A DNA stretch of 64,000 nt from Terfezia claveryi (GCA_015179025.1 WHUX01000045.1:186001-250000); one strand, 5' to 3'. Positions 44,592 through 57,567 are shown, numbered from the stretch's first letter. A program made the numbers and translations. Notes: generated from the letters alone by a model not told the origin.

Positions 44592-44777
44592 CTATTTTGA
44601 GGGCCTTCCAGATCCACTTGCTTCAGACTGAGTTCTGGTTGTATGGTGGCGCTTAAACTGAATAGGGCCTTCAGGCCGAGGGTGCTTCACTGTGTTTTCT
44701 GAGATCGGTCCTTGTCTTTTGGGTGGCATGTTGGGACAAGCATTTACAGAGGTAAAGGTGATGTTGTGTACAAACAT
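44592..44777 (-). CDS. possible small protein, 61 aa
   Basis: Minus-strand ORF containing MPPKRQGPISENTVKHPRPE and ending SEASGSGRPSK. The internal ATG (about 44729) gives a 45-residue basic, Ser/Pro-rich peptide. An overlapping larger ORF in another frame (44671-45075) makes either weak. Confidence 0.2.
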   Translation of the reverse strand: MFVHNITFTSVNACPNMPPKRQGPISENTVKHPRPEGPIQFKRHHTTRTQSEASGSGRPSK

Positions 44778-45075
44778 GTATAGGTAAAGGGGCTTTTATA
44801 TACAAACATTGGAAGTTTGACCAGCAACTACGGTTTGTTTTCATGGCTTCTCCCTTCCACCTCACCTTTCTTATTCGCGTTCCATACCCATAGTAAACCG
44901 TCCCGACCTTGCATAGTGTCTTATTGGAGAGTAAGTACTTTTCATATATATTATTACTTTTTGTCAGCGAGATTTTACGGTATTGTACGGCTTCAGTTAT
45001 CCCTATAACTACTTTCTCACCATCATTGGGGAAGGCGTAATTGTTACAAATGCATGCGTCAGCATGCCTACTCAC

Positions 45076-47636
45076 GTAGGGCAGAGCAAGCAGCTTACAG
45101 GATGGTAGCTCACACGACAGGTTCCCTCATCGGCTCCATGTAGTCTCGATCTATCTGCACTTCTGAATTGCGGTATTAATTTTCGATGTACCTAGGCTGG
45201 AAAGCAACACACCTGCACCTCGCCAACCTTGCCCTCAAAAAACTAAACTTAAAGAGAAAAAAGAGCCCAGTAATGGATTTTCATTCATCAGTTTCAGACA
45301 ATCTGGGGCGGAACACATTGTTGCCTGTGATTTGTGGTTAGCTAAGTATCTTACAGTCAACCCTTGCCAAACCGGAACGCCTTTAACCGGAAACCTTGCT
45401 ATTACGGACGGGTTTGGCGATTTTGGAAAACTTTATTGGCTATACCGGACGAATAGTAAACTGGACCGGACAAGGAATCTCAAGAATAAAAAAATTATAT
45501 TAATAGAAAATTAATCAGCAGAACCGGGCGGGGTATTTGAGGAAGAGGAAGTTAGAACCAAGAAGTCCTTAAGTCCTTCTTGGGCCTGACCAATACCTAG
45601 TATCAACCAAGTTTTGAATGGAGAGTTGAGTTGGAGTTAGCGGAAAAGCAAGAGCAGAAACAGACATGCTTTGGAAAAAGCGGTTGACAGATCTCATATT
45701 TCTTTCTTAGAGTGAAAGCCCGCTTAACACCCATGCTATAATAGTATTAGCGACCTCCTTACACTGTCAGAACATTATAGATCTTACTTACATATATTAT
45801 TAACTATAGAATTATGTCTGTCGTGTTGCGGTGTGATGAGGTTCTCTTGTTGCTCCGCCCGCAAAATTTGTTATACCGCTAGTCTAAACCGGACGGGATA
45901 TGTATACCATGAATGTGGCTGGAGACGCTTGGCTACAGCACACGGGTGTTCGTTAGCTCATCCCTGTTCGTTAGAGGGTACTTCATTTAGTCCGGTGGCA
46001 CGACCGCCTCGTAGTGGACTTCATTGCGGTATTTCTACACTCGATGTGGCTGCCAATATATGTAGATGTCGCGCCTTCCCGAGACGCTGAATGTTGATGG
46101 TACTCTCGCGAAGGCGGTGCGGCTGCATGTGCAGGAAGCACTAAATCATAACGATCACCATACTAGAGCCGACACTACTCATTACTGCAGCTTGTCAAAA
46201 TTCCTAGGTTTCTAAATGATATTCGTTCCACGGCAAGCTGCACGCCTGGCTGAATTGACGTATGGAGTTCAATGCCCATGGGATTTAGGAATACAATTCA
46301 TGCAGCGTGCACTGTACTGCGTATATCGAAAGCCGCCATGGAGGGAGCTGCAGGTGCGCTAGGTTGTCTCAGACTGACTTCTGAAGATGGGTAACAAGTA
46401 ATCTTCCATTGGCCCAGGGATTATCTCCAGTCACAATATAAAACCTTTTTGAGATGAGCATCAGCATGTGGAGAGCACCATCCTTGCAGGAAGATAATTA
46501 ATCGGGTGTGCATGCATCATCCATTGTTCTTGCACATTTGTTGGGCATATGAAAGGATGTATATGTAGAGTCGGGTGAGGTAGAGGTGTAGGCATTCCAA
46601 TCACATACCAGAACGGCTGGAAGACCACCATTATGTTACATTTAGTTAAACCCACGAAGGGACTGGGGATGCGTATTCTGTGACTCGCAATAAAGCCCAC
46701 GTATATTAAGGGGAGGCTTTGTTCTACTTCGCCCTGCAAAAATTCGATTTATTAATAGATTGCTCCATGGAGCTGAGACTCGTCATTTGTTGTATGTTTG
46801 CTTCTCTTAATGATTACAGGGGAACGGAAAAACGGCAACCGAAGAGTTCCATATTCAGTAGTTGAGATCCGAGACCTCTGGAACAGGGTGCTTCCGTCGT
46901 CTAAGGTAGCCCTGTTACTAGTCTGGTTGGCACAAGCCTCTCGAGTACCCTGTTACAAAGTATTGATATCTATCCGCTTATCACTATTGCTATGTTGGTC
47001 AGCAAAACAGAGCCTCTCCGTAACCTGTATGGTGCACATCAGCGTGTACTCTTCATGAGTTTAGAGGTGATTAGTACGGAGTACTCTACAGTACTAATAA
47101 ACTGTCGAAAAAGATAGACTCCCTATTTTCCCATCAAACTTAGCCTTCATGTTTCGAAGCACAGGCTAGTCTGGCGGGCGCCGGCCTCACGTAGGGGCCG
47201 AGAATTTAATTGCCTTTTAACTCAAAGTCAGTAAGGGGTAGATACTCGGCGTCATTGCCGTTCCCAGTACGTCACATCTAGGTAGCCTGGATATTTTATT
47301 TATTTTATGTATAGATCAATCCACGCATTCGCAGCAACTCTCCCCCTTACATTTTGAAAGCTGATTTGCAAGACTCATGGGTAATAATTCATATAGACCT
47401 GCCTGAACAGTTCTGACCGGTGTTAAACGAGGGATCTTAAGAAAAGAGGTTAGATTCTGGAGGAAATGCGAAGGAAATAATCAAGTGCATTGAAAGGAGA
47501 AACCCCAATGGCTTGGATTCCTGGGTCATCGGGCCCAACCTACTGTAGAGTATCAGAATTCTAATGCGACTTATGTAGCCGCTGTGAAACGATATTATGA
47601 AAAGATTTAGGAACACATTCATGACGTGCTATAGGC
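45076..47636. other. no supported gene; one possible pogo-like end
   Basis: Contains CAGTCAACCCTTGCC next to TA at 45352-45368 followed by CCGGAA/CCGGAC-rich sequence (45370-45480), like the end of a decayed pogo/Tigger-type element. The matching other end was not found; CTAAACCGGACGGG near 45883 is a weak candidate. A TAGTCTGGTTGGC copy lies at about 46919. ORFs are short and unsupported. Confidence 0.4.
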
Positions 47637-47981
47637 TTACACATTTTTTCCTTCCAGAAATTGGTATTTACCCTTCTCTCCTAACGCTCTGATGGAAGGA
47701 GCTACCATGTCTGATACCAATAACTCCAACATGATAGCCCTTATATAAAATTGTTCTGACTCAGCCACTGAGAAACCACACCATGGCGTTGGCAGGTTCA
47801 ATATCTTCAACGGGACCATCGTAATTCTAGTGGTCTTGCGCATGATAAGCGCTGCACCTCATCTATACCCTTATTGGCAGGTCGGCTCTCCACATTACCC
47901 TCGAAAGGATTTTCGAGGTTGATTAAACCATTTAGAGCATCCATCCCGTTGCTCGCACTATAAGTCATCTCCACTCAACGT

Positions 47982-48461
47982 TTGCCTACCTATTTTCAAT
48001 CCAGTCCTAGGACTCTCACTTTGCCCACAGATGGGGGGTTCCTGATATCCATTTGGAAGGCTTTGTGTTGTGTAAGAAAGTTCAGCTCATTTACTGTTCT
48101 TGGTAAGCTTCTCCCTGTTGAGGCCTTTGGTTTGCGTCAATGCACGTGTGCGTATCCTACTTTTGTGACAATTCCTAGATCTAATGGCTGTCCCTTCATT
48201 TCCGGAAATGGACAAATGGATCTTGAAATGCCCAGCGGCAGCATAATTTGCTTGCCCTGGGATACTAATTTTCCACTTGTTGGGCAAACAAAACATACAG
48301 TCTTAGCCGGTGGTTCTATGGGAGTAATTAGATATCGTGTCGACAGACCAGGAAGAAATACTACAAGAGGTTTATTAGTCTGGTTGGATTTATTTTCTCG
48401 TGCCCGAGGTTTAGATTCATCAGTCGGGAGGGATAAAATCAAACACTTCCTATTCTATTAA
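47982..48461 (+). CDS. possible protein of 159 aa (opposite-strand ORF equally possible)
   Basis: An open frame on the plus strand, but the minus strand is also open at 48137-48442 (101 aa), and neither product is recognised. A TTAGTCTGGTTGG motif (48377-48389) inside the ORF links the area to the MITE-end family, which weakens the case for a host gene. Confidence 0.22.
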   Translation: MPTYFQSSPRTLTLPTDGGFLISIWKALCCVRKFSSFTVLGKLLPVEAFGLRQCTCAYPTFVTIPRSNGCPFISGNGQMDLEMPSGSIICLPWDTNFPLVGQTKHTVLAGGSMGVIRYRVDRPGRNTTRGLLVWLDLFSRARGLDSSVGRDKIKHFLFY

Positions 48462-48948
48462 ATTTTTAATTAGAATTTTTAGACATTAACTTTACACCCA
48501 ACGTCCGCCATGTCGTCCCATTACATTCGCTCCTATATTCAAGTAGATTCATTTCTGAACAGCCAAACCCCCTTTCACACAATTTGCATCTTTCACTTGC
48601 CTCCACCTTGCCATTCTCTACTTTCCCTGCATCCTGGCAACCCCCTCCCTAAAACACGGAAATATAGTCACCCAAACTCTTGCCCCGCATTTACAATGGT
48701 GCGCACCGCTCATATTCTCACTTAAGAATGCATCTCCACTCAACTACTCAGAAAAGCATGCTATAACCAGCGAAGTCCCTTCTCAAGGGGTCGGGGGCGT
48801 TTTGGCAGTGCTGGGTATTGATACGGTTGTTCTTATTGTAGATGCTAAGATGGATTCTCTCGTCAACGGCGATGTAGTCGGCTTAGGTGTAGCGGTACTT
48901 GCAGGGGCCTTATAGTCCTAGAAGTCGACGTTATTCTCGAATAAATGT

Positions 48949-51900
48949 TCAACCTTGCATTCCCCCACAGAAGGCTAATTTATCTCCCCCACAAACCATA
49001 TTACACCCTCTATCTCCTGCCTTCACCGCTCCATTCTGCAATTCCTTGCCACAGAAACACTCTGTACTGTACTCCAACCCCGCAAAGGGCCATCCTCCCT
49101 CCTGACAAAACTCCACACACCCCTCCACAGTCATATTTGCCTTCGCTATCGCCGCCCCGTCTAACGCTCTCCCAGTAGTCCCTTCCGCATAACATCCTAG
49201 ACTATTATATTCCCCTACTCGACCAAGTTCCTTTGGCTCTGGAGTTGGGATTAGTATGGTATTATTCCAGACGCTAAGTACGCCACGACCACCGCAGATT
49301 TCGCTTGGAGCGCCTGAGCAGGGCATGTTGCATATGCTAGAGGAAAGTGGGGCTAGAGTGGTGTTGGGGGCGAATGTGGTGCCACAGTAGCATTCGGAGG
49401 AGTATTCTGTGCCAGAGAGGGGGTAGGAATTGGACGTACAGAATCCCTGGCAGGAGATAGTTGTCATTCCGTTGTCGGAGGTGTAGGTGTCTTTTGGAAG
49501 AGCACGGAGACCGGTGGGGGGTTCGAGATAGCAGCCGAGATACATGTAGTTTGGCCTTCGAGTTGGGGTGGTGGTTTTTGTCGTTGTGGTTGTTGTAGAA
49601 ATTGGTGAGAGGGCGGAGGCGGGTGAGGAGATCACTGTTGCAGATGTCGACATTTTTGTTGTGGTGGATGTGTTATTCGGATCATACCTCTCTTCATCTC
49701 CAAATAAACTCATATACGCCCCATCTCCCCCACAATACTGCCTATAATCTCCCTTACACAAATACCCACAGGTTACATCTTCAACCTTCATACTCCCCAC
49801 GGTCTTATTCCCACACCAACATTCCCCCTCATACTCTGTCGCCGCGAACTTCCAGCCCCTGGCAAAACAATTGCTCATACATCCCCCATTCTCACTTTCA
49901 TTCCTATAATACAGCAAGCTCTCCATCTTTCTCTCTGGATCTGCATCCTTATAGCAGCCAAGATATCGATACCGCCCTTGATTATTCCCGGATAAGCTCG
50001 CCGGCCCGAGTTGCGGCGAGGTACCAGCGCAGGTGAACTGAATGACTTGTTTTCCCATGGTTGGGTCGTTATTGTTGAAGGTCCAGATTGACGTTAGAGG
50101 CAGTGGGGGCATGTTGATCTGGCCTTTTGGCGGGGCACAAATCAGTTGTGCCTCCTCACTTGCATTAGGCGCGAGCTGGGATCCTTCAGCGATGGAAGCG
50201 AGGCCGTTGAGGGCAGCCAGGGAGCCGGAAACAGGGGGCTTGGAGATGGTGGTTGTGAGCGTCGTCCCGCCTTTGTTCGTCAATCTCATGGTTCTGACTT
50301 CCTGGTTCCCCCGAAGAACATGTCCAAATGTAAACGCCACACCGGACACGTATGGTATCCAGGTCCCACTAGTAGTTTTCCATTCAAAGAAGGCTTTGGG
50401 GGCAGAGCCCGCGGAACCGAAGGCCCCGACAGTTTTGGTACCGCCTGTAGTAGTGATAACGAGGTAGAGCTTGAAGTAACCGTCTTTTATTGGGGCGAAC
50501 TTGGTGGTGATAACCTCCCGGTCGTTGCCTCTGATTATTCCTCCAGCCTTTAGCAGCCCTGTGAGGTTAAAGGGGCCGATGGTGTACACGCCGCCTGCAT
50601 TTGCCGTGGGAGCTGGTGAGAGGTATGGACCGTCGGGACTGTCTATACTCCACTTGTACCCGTTCACCATGAGATTTCCCTCCCCCGCATTCTCTACCGC
50701 AAAGTCGAAGATGGTGGATTCGTTGGAGCCAGTGATAATCTCGCCGAAGGACAGAACATTCGGCTGGATCACGAGAATTGGGGCAATCGACCGGGCAATC
50801 CCCCTTATCACAACAGGTGTGTTAATCGCATACGGCTGTCTACCTGAGTTCGTTGTGCGGATGTTGATCGTGGCGCCTAGCGGGCCGATGCCGAGAGGTT
50901 TGAATATGACATTGAATGTTAACGTTGCCCCGGTAACGAACGCCGCTGGAAGTGTTGGAATCCCCGTCAAGTTAAAGTGCGTCGCTCCGGGATCCATCCC
51001 GACCCTGTCGACAACCAAGCCAATCTTCGCGACACATTTGGCCTCAGTGACCGTCTGATCCCCAATCAGCACCGTTCCGGCATCAAGGGGTGCACCCTTG
51101 CATGCAAATGGCATATTCACCGGGCTTCCCAACGCCGTAACATAGCCATTCGCCGTCGTTAGATACACCCTGCCATCGCCGAACGTTGGACGGGAAAACT
51201 TGGATTGGCCTGGGTTGTTCACCAGCAAGAGCGTTGGCAGAATACCTTTGTCGTCCGGAATACACCCGTACGCCCGGAAATTCACCCCCTCCACATCCGT
51301 GAGCCACAGGATACACGACCCCGGTTGGCCATTCATGCTCGTCACCGTCCCATGGCCTACACCCTGCCTCCCCGCAGCTGTATGCGCCGTCACACCGGCC
51401 TGAGTAAACACTGGATTCCCTGCGGCGTCTTTTCCGAATTTAAACGCCACTGCCTGTTTCCCCACCGGCGTGATATATACCCAACCCCCTTCCCCGGGAT
51501 AACTCCCTGCACTGGAAAAAACCGGCGCAGGCATCTGGACTGTCTGCAGAACTTTATCTTTGCGACCAGGGCCCATTTGATACCCCCCTAGATCCTCTAG
51601 GTCTAGGAAATACAACTTTCCCGTCTTCCCCGCCACGCATCCGATACGCTTGACTTTGTCCGTCTTGAAGACTCCCGGGTCCAGCAATACAAACCCAGAG
51701 GTACCCAGATCTTTATCCATAGCATCTAAATCCCTCTTCTCCCACGGCATAAAGAAATCCACTGGACTCAAACTCCCATCATCCTTAATAACCATATTAA
51801 CTACCGCTTCCTCGAGCGCCGTCGGTGGGCTTCTTCCAGGAATAGGTTCATTAGCAAGTTGACTCGCATATCCATTCCCCGTTGCAAAAAACATTCTTCC

Positions 51901-53113
51901 CAGGTTATCACTTGCAATCCCACCTCCGCTCATCCAAACGCCACCTCCAATCCCCTTTTCCTTCTCCTTCCCCCCCTCCATCGCCCATGCGGCCACACTG
52001 TTCCCGTTATATTTATTCCACCCCATTACCCACCCTGTGAAATTCCACTGCACACAGTGACTTGCAAACCCGGCGTACACAAAATCCCGAACCAGCATTA
52101 GTGCTGGTCGTTGGTGGTGTTTTCCCCCCTCAAACATCCTCCACGGAGCATTATCCCCCACTGTACCGTCTATTAACACGGGAAATCCCTTCCGATTTGC
52201 AAGCGTTGCTACATCTAGTGCATGGAACCAGTACCGTCCCTTGGCAAGGCCCTGAGGGGTGAATTTAGTTTGGTCCTCGTACGTCTTCGTTGTTAAATAC
52301 CATATCCCAGTTTCCGGGTCGATGACCCCCGTGGCAGTGCTCCCAATGCAGTCAGAGATATCGTTACATCCTTCTAAATCAGGAGAAACGAGGAAGGGGA
52401 TTTTGAGCTGCCTGGATTGAAGAATTTCTCCTGTGGTGGCATTCATGATATAGGCGATGTTTTGCTGGGAGATGACGTATAGGCGTTGATGTCCGTCGGG
52501 AAGGGTGAAGGCAAGGGGTTGTGCGTAGAATTGTTCGGTGAAGCCGTTGTAATTACCCTGTTGGCAGAAGTTAGTTGGGAGAAGTATTTGGGGATAGAGG
52601 TGGGCGGACAAGCATCTTCTTTCGCCAAATGACATCAAAGGTCCCGGATTTGAGAATATTCGGGTCCATATTGTGATTAACCATGTAGCTAGCACCATGC
52701 CGATGCGTGTCAGTACGTAGACAGAAAACTCCGCACATAGTATCACCACAACCTCGGCCACCGCATTCACCCGCTGGCAGTAAGAGAAGACGAACCCGCT
52801 TCGTGTATTATCACCTATTACCACATGGAAATAGTTAATATGTGTGAGACGTGCATATGAAAATATGGGTATCTAGCTAAGAAATTGCGGGAGAGGAACT
52901 AAGGACATCCAAAAGAAGAGGGGGACAGTGGTTAAACGAACCTGCACTGGTCAAAGTATCCGTCGGATGGCCTTTATACCCCGGCCACGGCTGTGCCTTT
53001 ACTCCCACAACCATCACCATCATAGTCACCATTATCATCATCATCAACAACACCATTAACGACATCCACACAGTCCCTCTTCTTGCCGTCTTCCTTTTCC
53101 CGCAATTGACCAC
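48949..53113 (-). CDS. secreted beta-propeller protein with three C-terminal WSC domains
   Basis: Exon 1 begins at ATG 53113 with a basic start and a long Met/Val-rich hydrophobic signal (about residues 17-40), then QPWPGYKGHPTDTLTSAG, the usual mature start of this family. The main exon runs in one 1,291-codon frame to 48949. Its first part to about residue 88 (52824-52558) is probably intron and a short exon in another frame; a good acceptor (CTAAC..CAG, ending 52558) precedes GNYNGFTEQFYAQPLAF. A PQQ-like propeller spans about 90-590, ASPM/Hydin-like beta-sandwich repeats about 600-930, and WSC domains start at about 950 (YLGCYKD), 1093 (YLGCYLE) and 1203 (SLGCYAE), each with CWCG, CYCG or CFCG. 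A Ser/Thr linker separates WSC 1 and 2. It ends after the third WSC with no anchor, so it is probably secreted or wall-bound and binds glycans. The exact exon 1-2 join is uncertain. Confidence 0.85.
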
Positions 53114-53360
53114 CAGAACTCGATACTGCCTGGTACGTGGGGAACGGTTGTGTTTGGGATCTAGGAAGTCAGTGGAAGGAAACTCGACTCCTAGGAGAAT
53201 AGTCTACCTAGGATAGAATAGCAGGTCAGTCAATCTCCCTATTGATACAAATAAATAGCCATGACGGGCATCTGGGGACCTGGTTCAGTGAGACTCAGAC
53301 GGATGTATAGGCTCAGGGAGGCTGCTGAACTTGTTCTTCAAACGAATTTCATTAAATCAA

Positions 53361-53573
53361 CTACAGCTTCATATCTCGGAACTCCGATCGCGCGATGAGG
53401 CTCATAATATTCGGAAATCCAACAATCTCGGGCGGCGGCGTACCTGCAGCTTCCCGATGCAACATCCATCGTCCCGAAATTAAGGAGTCTATGTCAGTTG
53501 GCACTTTTTTAAAGCGCTGAGGATACTCAACGAGATCTAGACCGCTGATGATAGTTACCGTATATTTGTCCAT
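53361..53573 (-). CDS. possible small protein, 70 aa
   Basis: ATG-initiated ORF (MDKYTVTIISGLDLVEYP, then GRWMLHREAAGTPPPEIVGF) with protein-like composition but no recognised domain. It could be an exon of a larger gene or a chance ORF. Confidence 0.3.
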   Translation of the reverse strand: MDKYTVTIISGLDLVEYPQRFKKVPTDIDSLISGRWMLHREAAGTPPPEIVGFPNIMSLIARSEFRDMKL

Positions 53574-56569
53574 TGTCTCGGATACTCGGGTACTCGGGGG
53601 CCAATATTGATGAGATAGCTACTCAATTAACTTATCTAGCGCCGACATTAATTGCGTTTATCGAAGTTGGCCTCATTATACGATATAACTCATCTACTGA
53701 ACAGTGAGAGATAAGCATAAAGTTTACATATAGCTCCAGACTACTTGCACACAGCTATTAGTAGCTGAGCCATGAATGTGAAAAATTTGGGGCGCAAGGT
53801 GAGAGTTCGTAAGGCTAAGGTGAAGTCAAGGTAGGCGGCCATGTTCGTAGGATAGGGACAAGTGAAAAAAACGTTACATGGAACCCCCTACAATTACCTC
53901 CACGATACATCTACCAGTGCCAACCACCGTACAGCGAGTAGGCCGCGGTGTGATATAATTCCCAAGTGGCTCTATCGCCCTTCACCCGCCATCGATTAGA
54001 TTCAGACCCACACCAAACGAGTCGAGTTGTGTTCGTAGTTATCACTTATTCACTCTAATAGTGGTGTACGCATCGTATGAGGTGATGATCGACCGGCTAA
54101 GTACCCTAGGTAATATCATGATGTTTCCCGAGGACTTAAATTAGTAGGGCGGAGTAATAGAGCCACGAAAGTTACTTGATTCCCGGCACGGCTTAGTTGG
54201 GTCAGGCATGCAGGAAATTCATGTTGTTGGTTTATATTTGTACGTTAGTATAAGGAACAATGCCCTATAAGTACTTACCTCTGATGGCGAAAGTTGCACA
54301 AATATTATACTCCAGCTTAAAACAAATAAACATTTCCTAATGTCTCTGTTAATTCCCTAGCTAGAGCTCTATATATCTGTCTACGTTGATGTTCATCACA
54401 GTTATCAATTTCCTACAGCTACTATTGTATGTTTACTTTTCTCCAGATTTCTATTTCAGAATTGGAAAAGTCAGGATTGCGGTAACGTCTTGGGTGTCAG
54501 AGTTTATTGGGTTGCGATGCAGAGTAGTAAGTGGTTCTTGTTGGTGTTACCCTGAACCAGTTGACTTAGGCAATTGGTACGTCCAATTACTATAGAGGGT
54601 GCTATCGATAGAGTTATTTCCTACTCCCTACATATATGCATATGCTAAAAAATAGCCTGTCCATTATTCTCAATCCAACGCCGCAGCACCCTCCTGCCAT
54701 CCCATACAAATTTCCTCCAACCCCTGCATCATCGCATACATTTTGCACGAGGATGATACGCGTATTCGGGCAACACTAACCATCCTCCCATCCCCTAGCA
54801 ATTAGCTTACCCCGTCATCCCTAACAAAAACGCGCGGGCTACGCCAATGGGTTAAAGCACACGTGGGGATTGATTGGGAATGAACGACTACCTGGGGAAG
54901 GAGGGGACTTCAATCCTGGACATGCAAAATTGGTAGACCCCAACAGCCGGAAATGCGGAAGAAATGCGAAGACAGGCAGGTACCTAGCTTTAGTCTGCTC
55001 ACATGGGGAAGAGATCTGAAGGAGGTGGAGTAGCTGGGAGAAGATGGATGAGAGGGAGAGGTAGATGAAGAAGGTGAAAGATGGGAGGGAAGAGTACAGG
55101 TTAATCTGGTGGAGATGTTCTTCTCGAACTTAGATCAAAGAGGAAGAGAGGCGGGTTGCAAAGGAGAGAACGGGAGTGGGGGTTTTTAAGCGGAGGGGCG
55201 TGGCCGCGGTGGTTAGGTTATTTCTCGGGAAGGGCCGACAGGTGCGTGGCGGAGGAGGAGGACCCGTTGTTCCGTGGGTGTACGGGAGTCTTTTAAGATA
55301 AGGGAACAAAGCCGTCTCATAGCCTTAGGCTTCATAGACGAATAGACTTCAAAAAAAAGAAAAACGAAAAAAAAAAAAAGGGCAAAAAAAAACCGTCCTT
55401 CTTCCCTTACGTAGCACGCCCCACACATATGATTATTACCCTACCAATGGACAATACATGACAAAGATGTGCTTTTAAGGCGAATGGAAATTTTGTATCA
55501 ATAAAGCAGATGTTGTATTCTCAGTAGTACAGAGATAAGAAAAATGAACTTCCTGATAGAGAACATAATAATTTTCCCACCATTCCCTCCCTCATAATCT
55601 CGTTACCTCATAGCTGGCCTGATTGATAAAAGCCTGTAGGTGGTGACATCCAGGTAATGAATCAACTCTCGCTGCACTTCATAGCAGAGTCCTTCCTGGA
55701 AGTTGTCTAGCTTCGCCCATAGTACGTGTCAGTGGCATGGCAGGAGAACTGAGCAATGTTGGGTGAGATCAGAGTTCTTTACTTGAGCATACAAAGTGCT
55801 CAAGTGGTAATGCAGTAGACTCTCGATATAGGAAGGCCTACCGACTGCCGTCCATGAGCTTATATCAAATATATCCTTTTACCAGAGACAGTCAATCAAT
55901 GAACTGTTTGGCATAGGGAAACAAAATCTAGTAGAATCACATTCTCAACGAAAATGAATTAGCCAACTATTTGAGTAATGATAGGAGCTTAAGAACTAAA
56001 TAAGTTGATAATTTTTGTTCGATAATCAGCGGTATTTCTTGTATCATAGTGAATGCCTTTGATTTTTATGTAAAGTGTGCTAGAGTTACCCCTCTGTGTC
56101 TCAATTATAAGGGTACTAATTTATATTTATTAGCTTGATTGTCTCGATGGATGTATGCGAATTGAAGGTGGTACATCAGCAAATTCTTCTCCGAAAAGTG
56201 GAGCATATATACAGTGTAGTGGTGAGATCCTCAAATTTTGCAGAGAGATGTTGGCAACGTCGCTAGAATTTCTTATCGATAAATTTACCAAACTCGGAAG
56301 TGACTACCTATTTAGGAAATTCCGTTTTAACCGAAACTATGCCGGCAATTAGTCTCTTGCCCGCTACCTATTAGATTGATATGTACCATTATGGAAGTAT
56401 TTGAAGAATTATAGCCATCAACACAGCGCTGCTGTGCATATGGGCACAGCTCGATGCCAACCTCACTTGGTGTACTGTAGTCGGAACTGGTACGATTGAA
56501 CGCGAAGATAGAAGTAGGGGAGGGGGCACTTTTCAACTAAAGTTGAGCGCGTAATGTAAAGCACAGGAG
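53574..56569. other. no supported gene; A-rich tract and one pogo-like end
   Basis: Only short ORFs. An A-rich tract lies at 55350-55391. CAGTAGACTCTCGATATAGG at 55813-55832 resembles a pogo/Tigger terminus, but no partner end was found. The stretch ends at the hAT element's target copy (56562-56569). Confidence 0.45.
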
Positions 56570-57567
56570 TACGCCTGGGCACGAGACGTCTCGAGACGAG
56601 ACAGCGCCTGGTCTCGAGACGTCTCGTCATTTACCAGGCAAGTCTCGAGACTTTTGCCAATGCACCCAAGATAATTGTATTCGAACTCATGAGCTAGCTA
56701 CCTAATCATCATCATCTTCGCCTTCGATTTCCAGATCCCCTTCCATTCCCTCTTCCACCAACCCTCGCTCTAAAATCATGTCTAGCGGTGTAAACTTATC
56801 AAATCGGTCCGCTTGTTTTCTTGTACTTGCTGTTTTCCCTTGTGCCATAACACTGAACGGAGTCTGCTCAGTTGTTGTAGTACCTGAAGATTTCGCTAGC
56901 TGTTCCAGTCGTTGTATTTCTTCTTCTTGACTGGTTGGGAGCAAAGGATGTCGCTGTCGGAGATGTCGTAGCTGTAAACTAGAAGTAGTAGATTTTGCTT
57001 CTACAGTCCACTCCCCTCTTGTGCAGTGCGTACAGTAGATAATATGCTTACTTTCATCATGTTCCAATGTCTTCCGAATTAACATCTTTCGGGTATATAC
57101 ATAACTGCTGAATTTCCGTGAGCATACAGTTCCGCTAATAGTACGTGAGTCTTGCAGCGTAGCATAGCGCCCTGCCAAAGCCGTAATATATTCATCTGGT
57201 GTACGAGCAGCCGATACAGAGATTTGGCTCATTGTTGGCAACGAAGTTGACAATTTTAGCTGTAGGAGAGAAATGTGTAGGAAATAAGCGGAGAAGGTGG
57301 AGAACGAGGAGAAGGAATAGATATCTTCGCCAGACTACCTTTAGTTCGCCAGACTACCTTTAGTACCAAATAACATTAAGATATGAGGGTGTTGTGCCAA
57401 CAAACCAATTGTATATCGTAACACTGGTCACAACACTGGTCGCAACCAATAAAAAAATATGTTTGCAGCCACTGAAAAATTTTCGCCGCCACTGACGAAA
57501 AGTCTCGAGACTGTCTCGAGACTTTTGCCGAAGTGTCTCGAGACGTCTCGTCTCGTGCCCAGGCCTA
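56570..57567 (-). mobile_element. 998-bp non-autonomous hAT element encoding a BED-finger protein
   Basis: Flanked by a perfect 8-bp target duplication CACAGGAG (56562-56569 and 57568-57575), the hAT hallmark. Ends are inverted: TACGCCTGGGCACGAGAC on the left and TAGGCCTGGGCACGAGAC reading in from the right. Subterminal repeats of TCTCGAGACGTCTCG and AGTCTCGAGACTTTTGCC occur at both ends. A small direct repeat (TTCGCCAGACTACCTTTAG twice, about 57327-57364) lies upstream of the ORF. No DDE or dimerisation region is present, so it cannot move itself. Confidence 0.92.
56702..57253 (-). CDS. BED-type zinc-finger protein, N-terminal hAT transposase fragment, 183 aa
   Basis: Intact ORF inside the 998-bp hAT element. 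Residues 74-102 form a C-x2-C-x19-H-x4-H BED finger (C74, C77, H97, H102; YCTHC and LQLRHLRQRH). After it, TPFSVMAQGK and ADRFDKFTPLDMIL resemble the segment that precedes the catalytic core in hAT transposases; the protein then ends in an acidic tail (EGEDDDD) instead. This could bind the element ends and act as a repressor, or be a relic not yet mutated. Its open frame stands out against the stop-filled transposons nearby. Alternative starts at residues 1 and 8. Confidence 0.8.
   Translation of the reverse strand: MSTSLPTMSQISVSAARTPDEYITALAGRYATLQDSRTISGTVCSRKFSSYVYTRKMLIRKTLEHDESKHIIYCTHCTRGEWTVEAKSTTSSLQLRHLRQRHPLLPTSQEEEIQRLEQLAKSSGTTTTEQTPFSVMAQGKTASTRKQADRFDKFTPLDMILERGLVEEGMEGDLEIEGEDDDD

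Noticed and set aside
49602..52262. Plus-strand ORFs opposite the WSC gene, up to 185 aa
   Set aside because: Antisense shadows of the long WSC/propeller frame.
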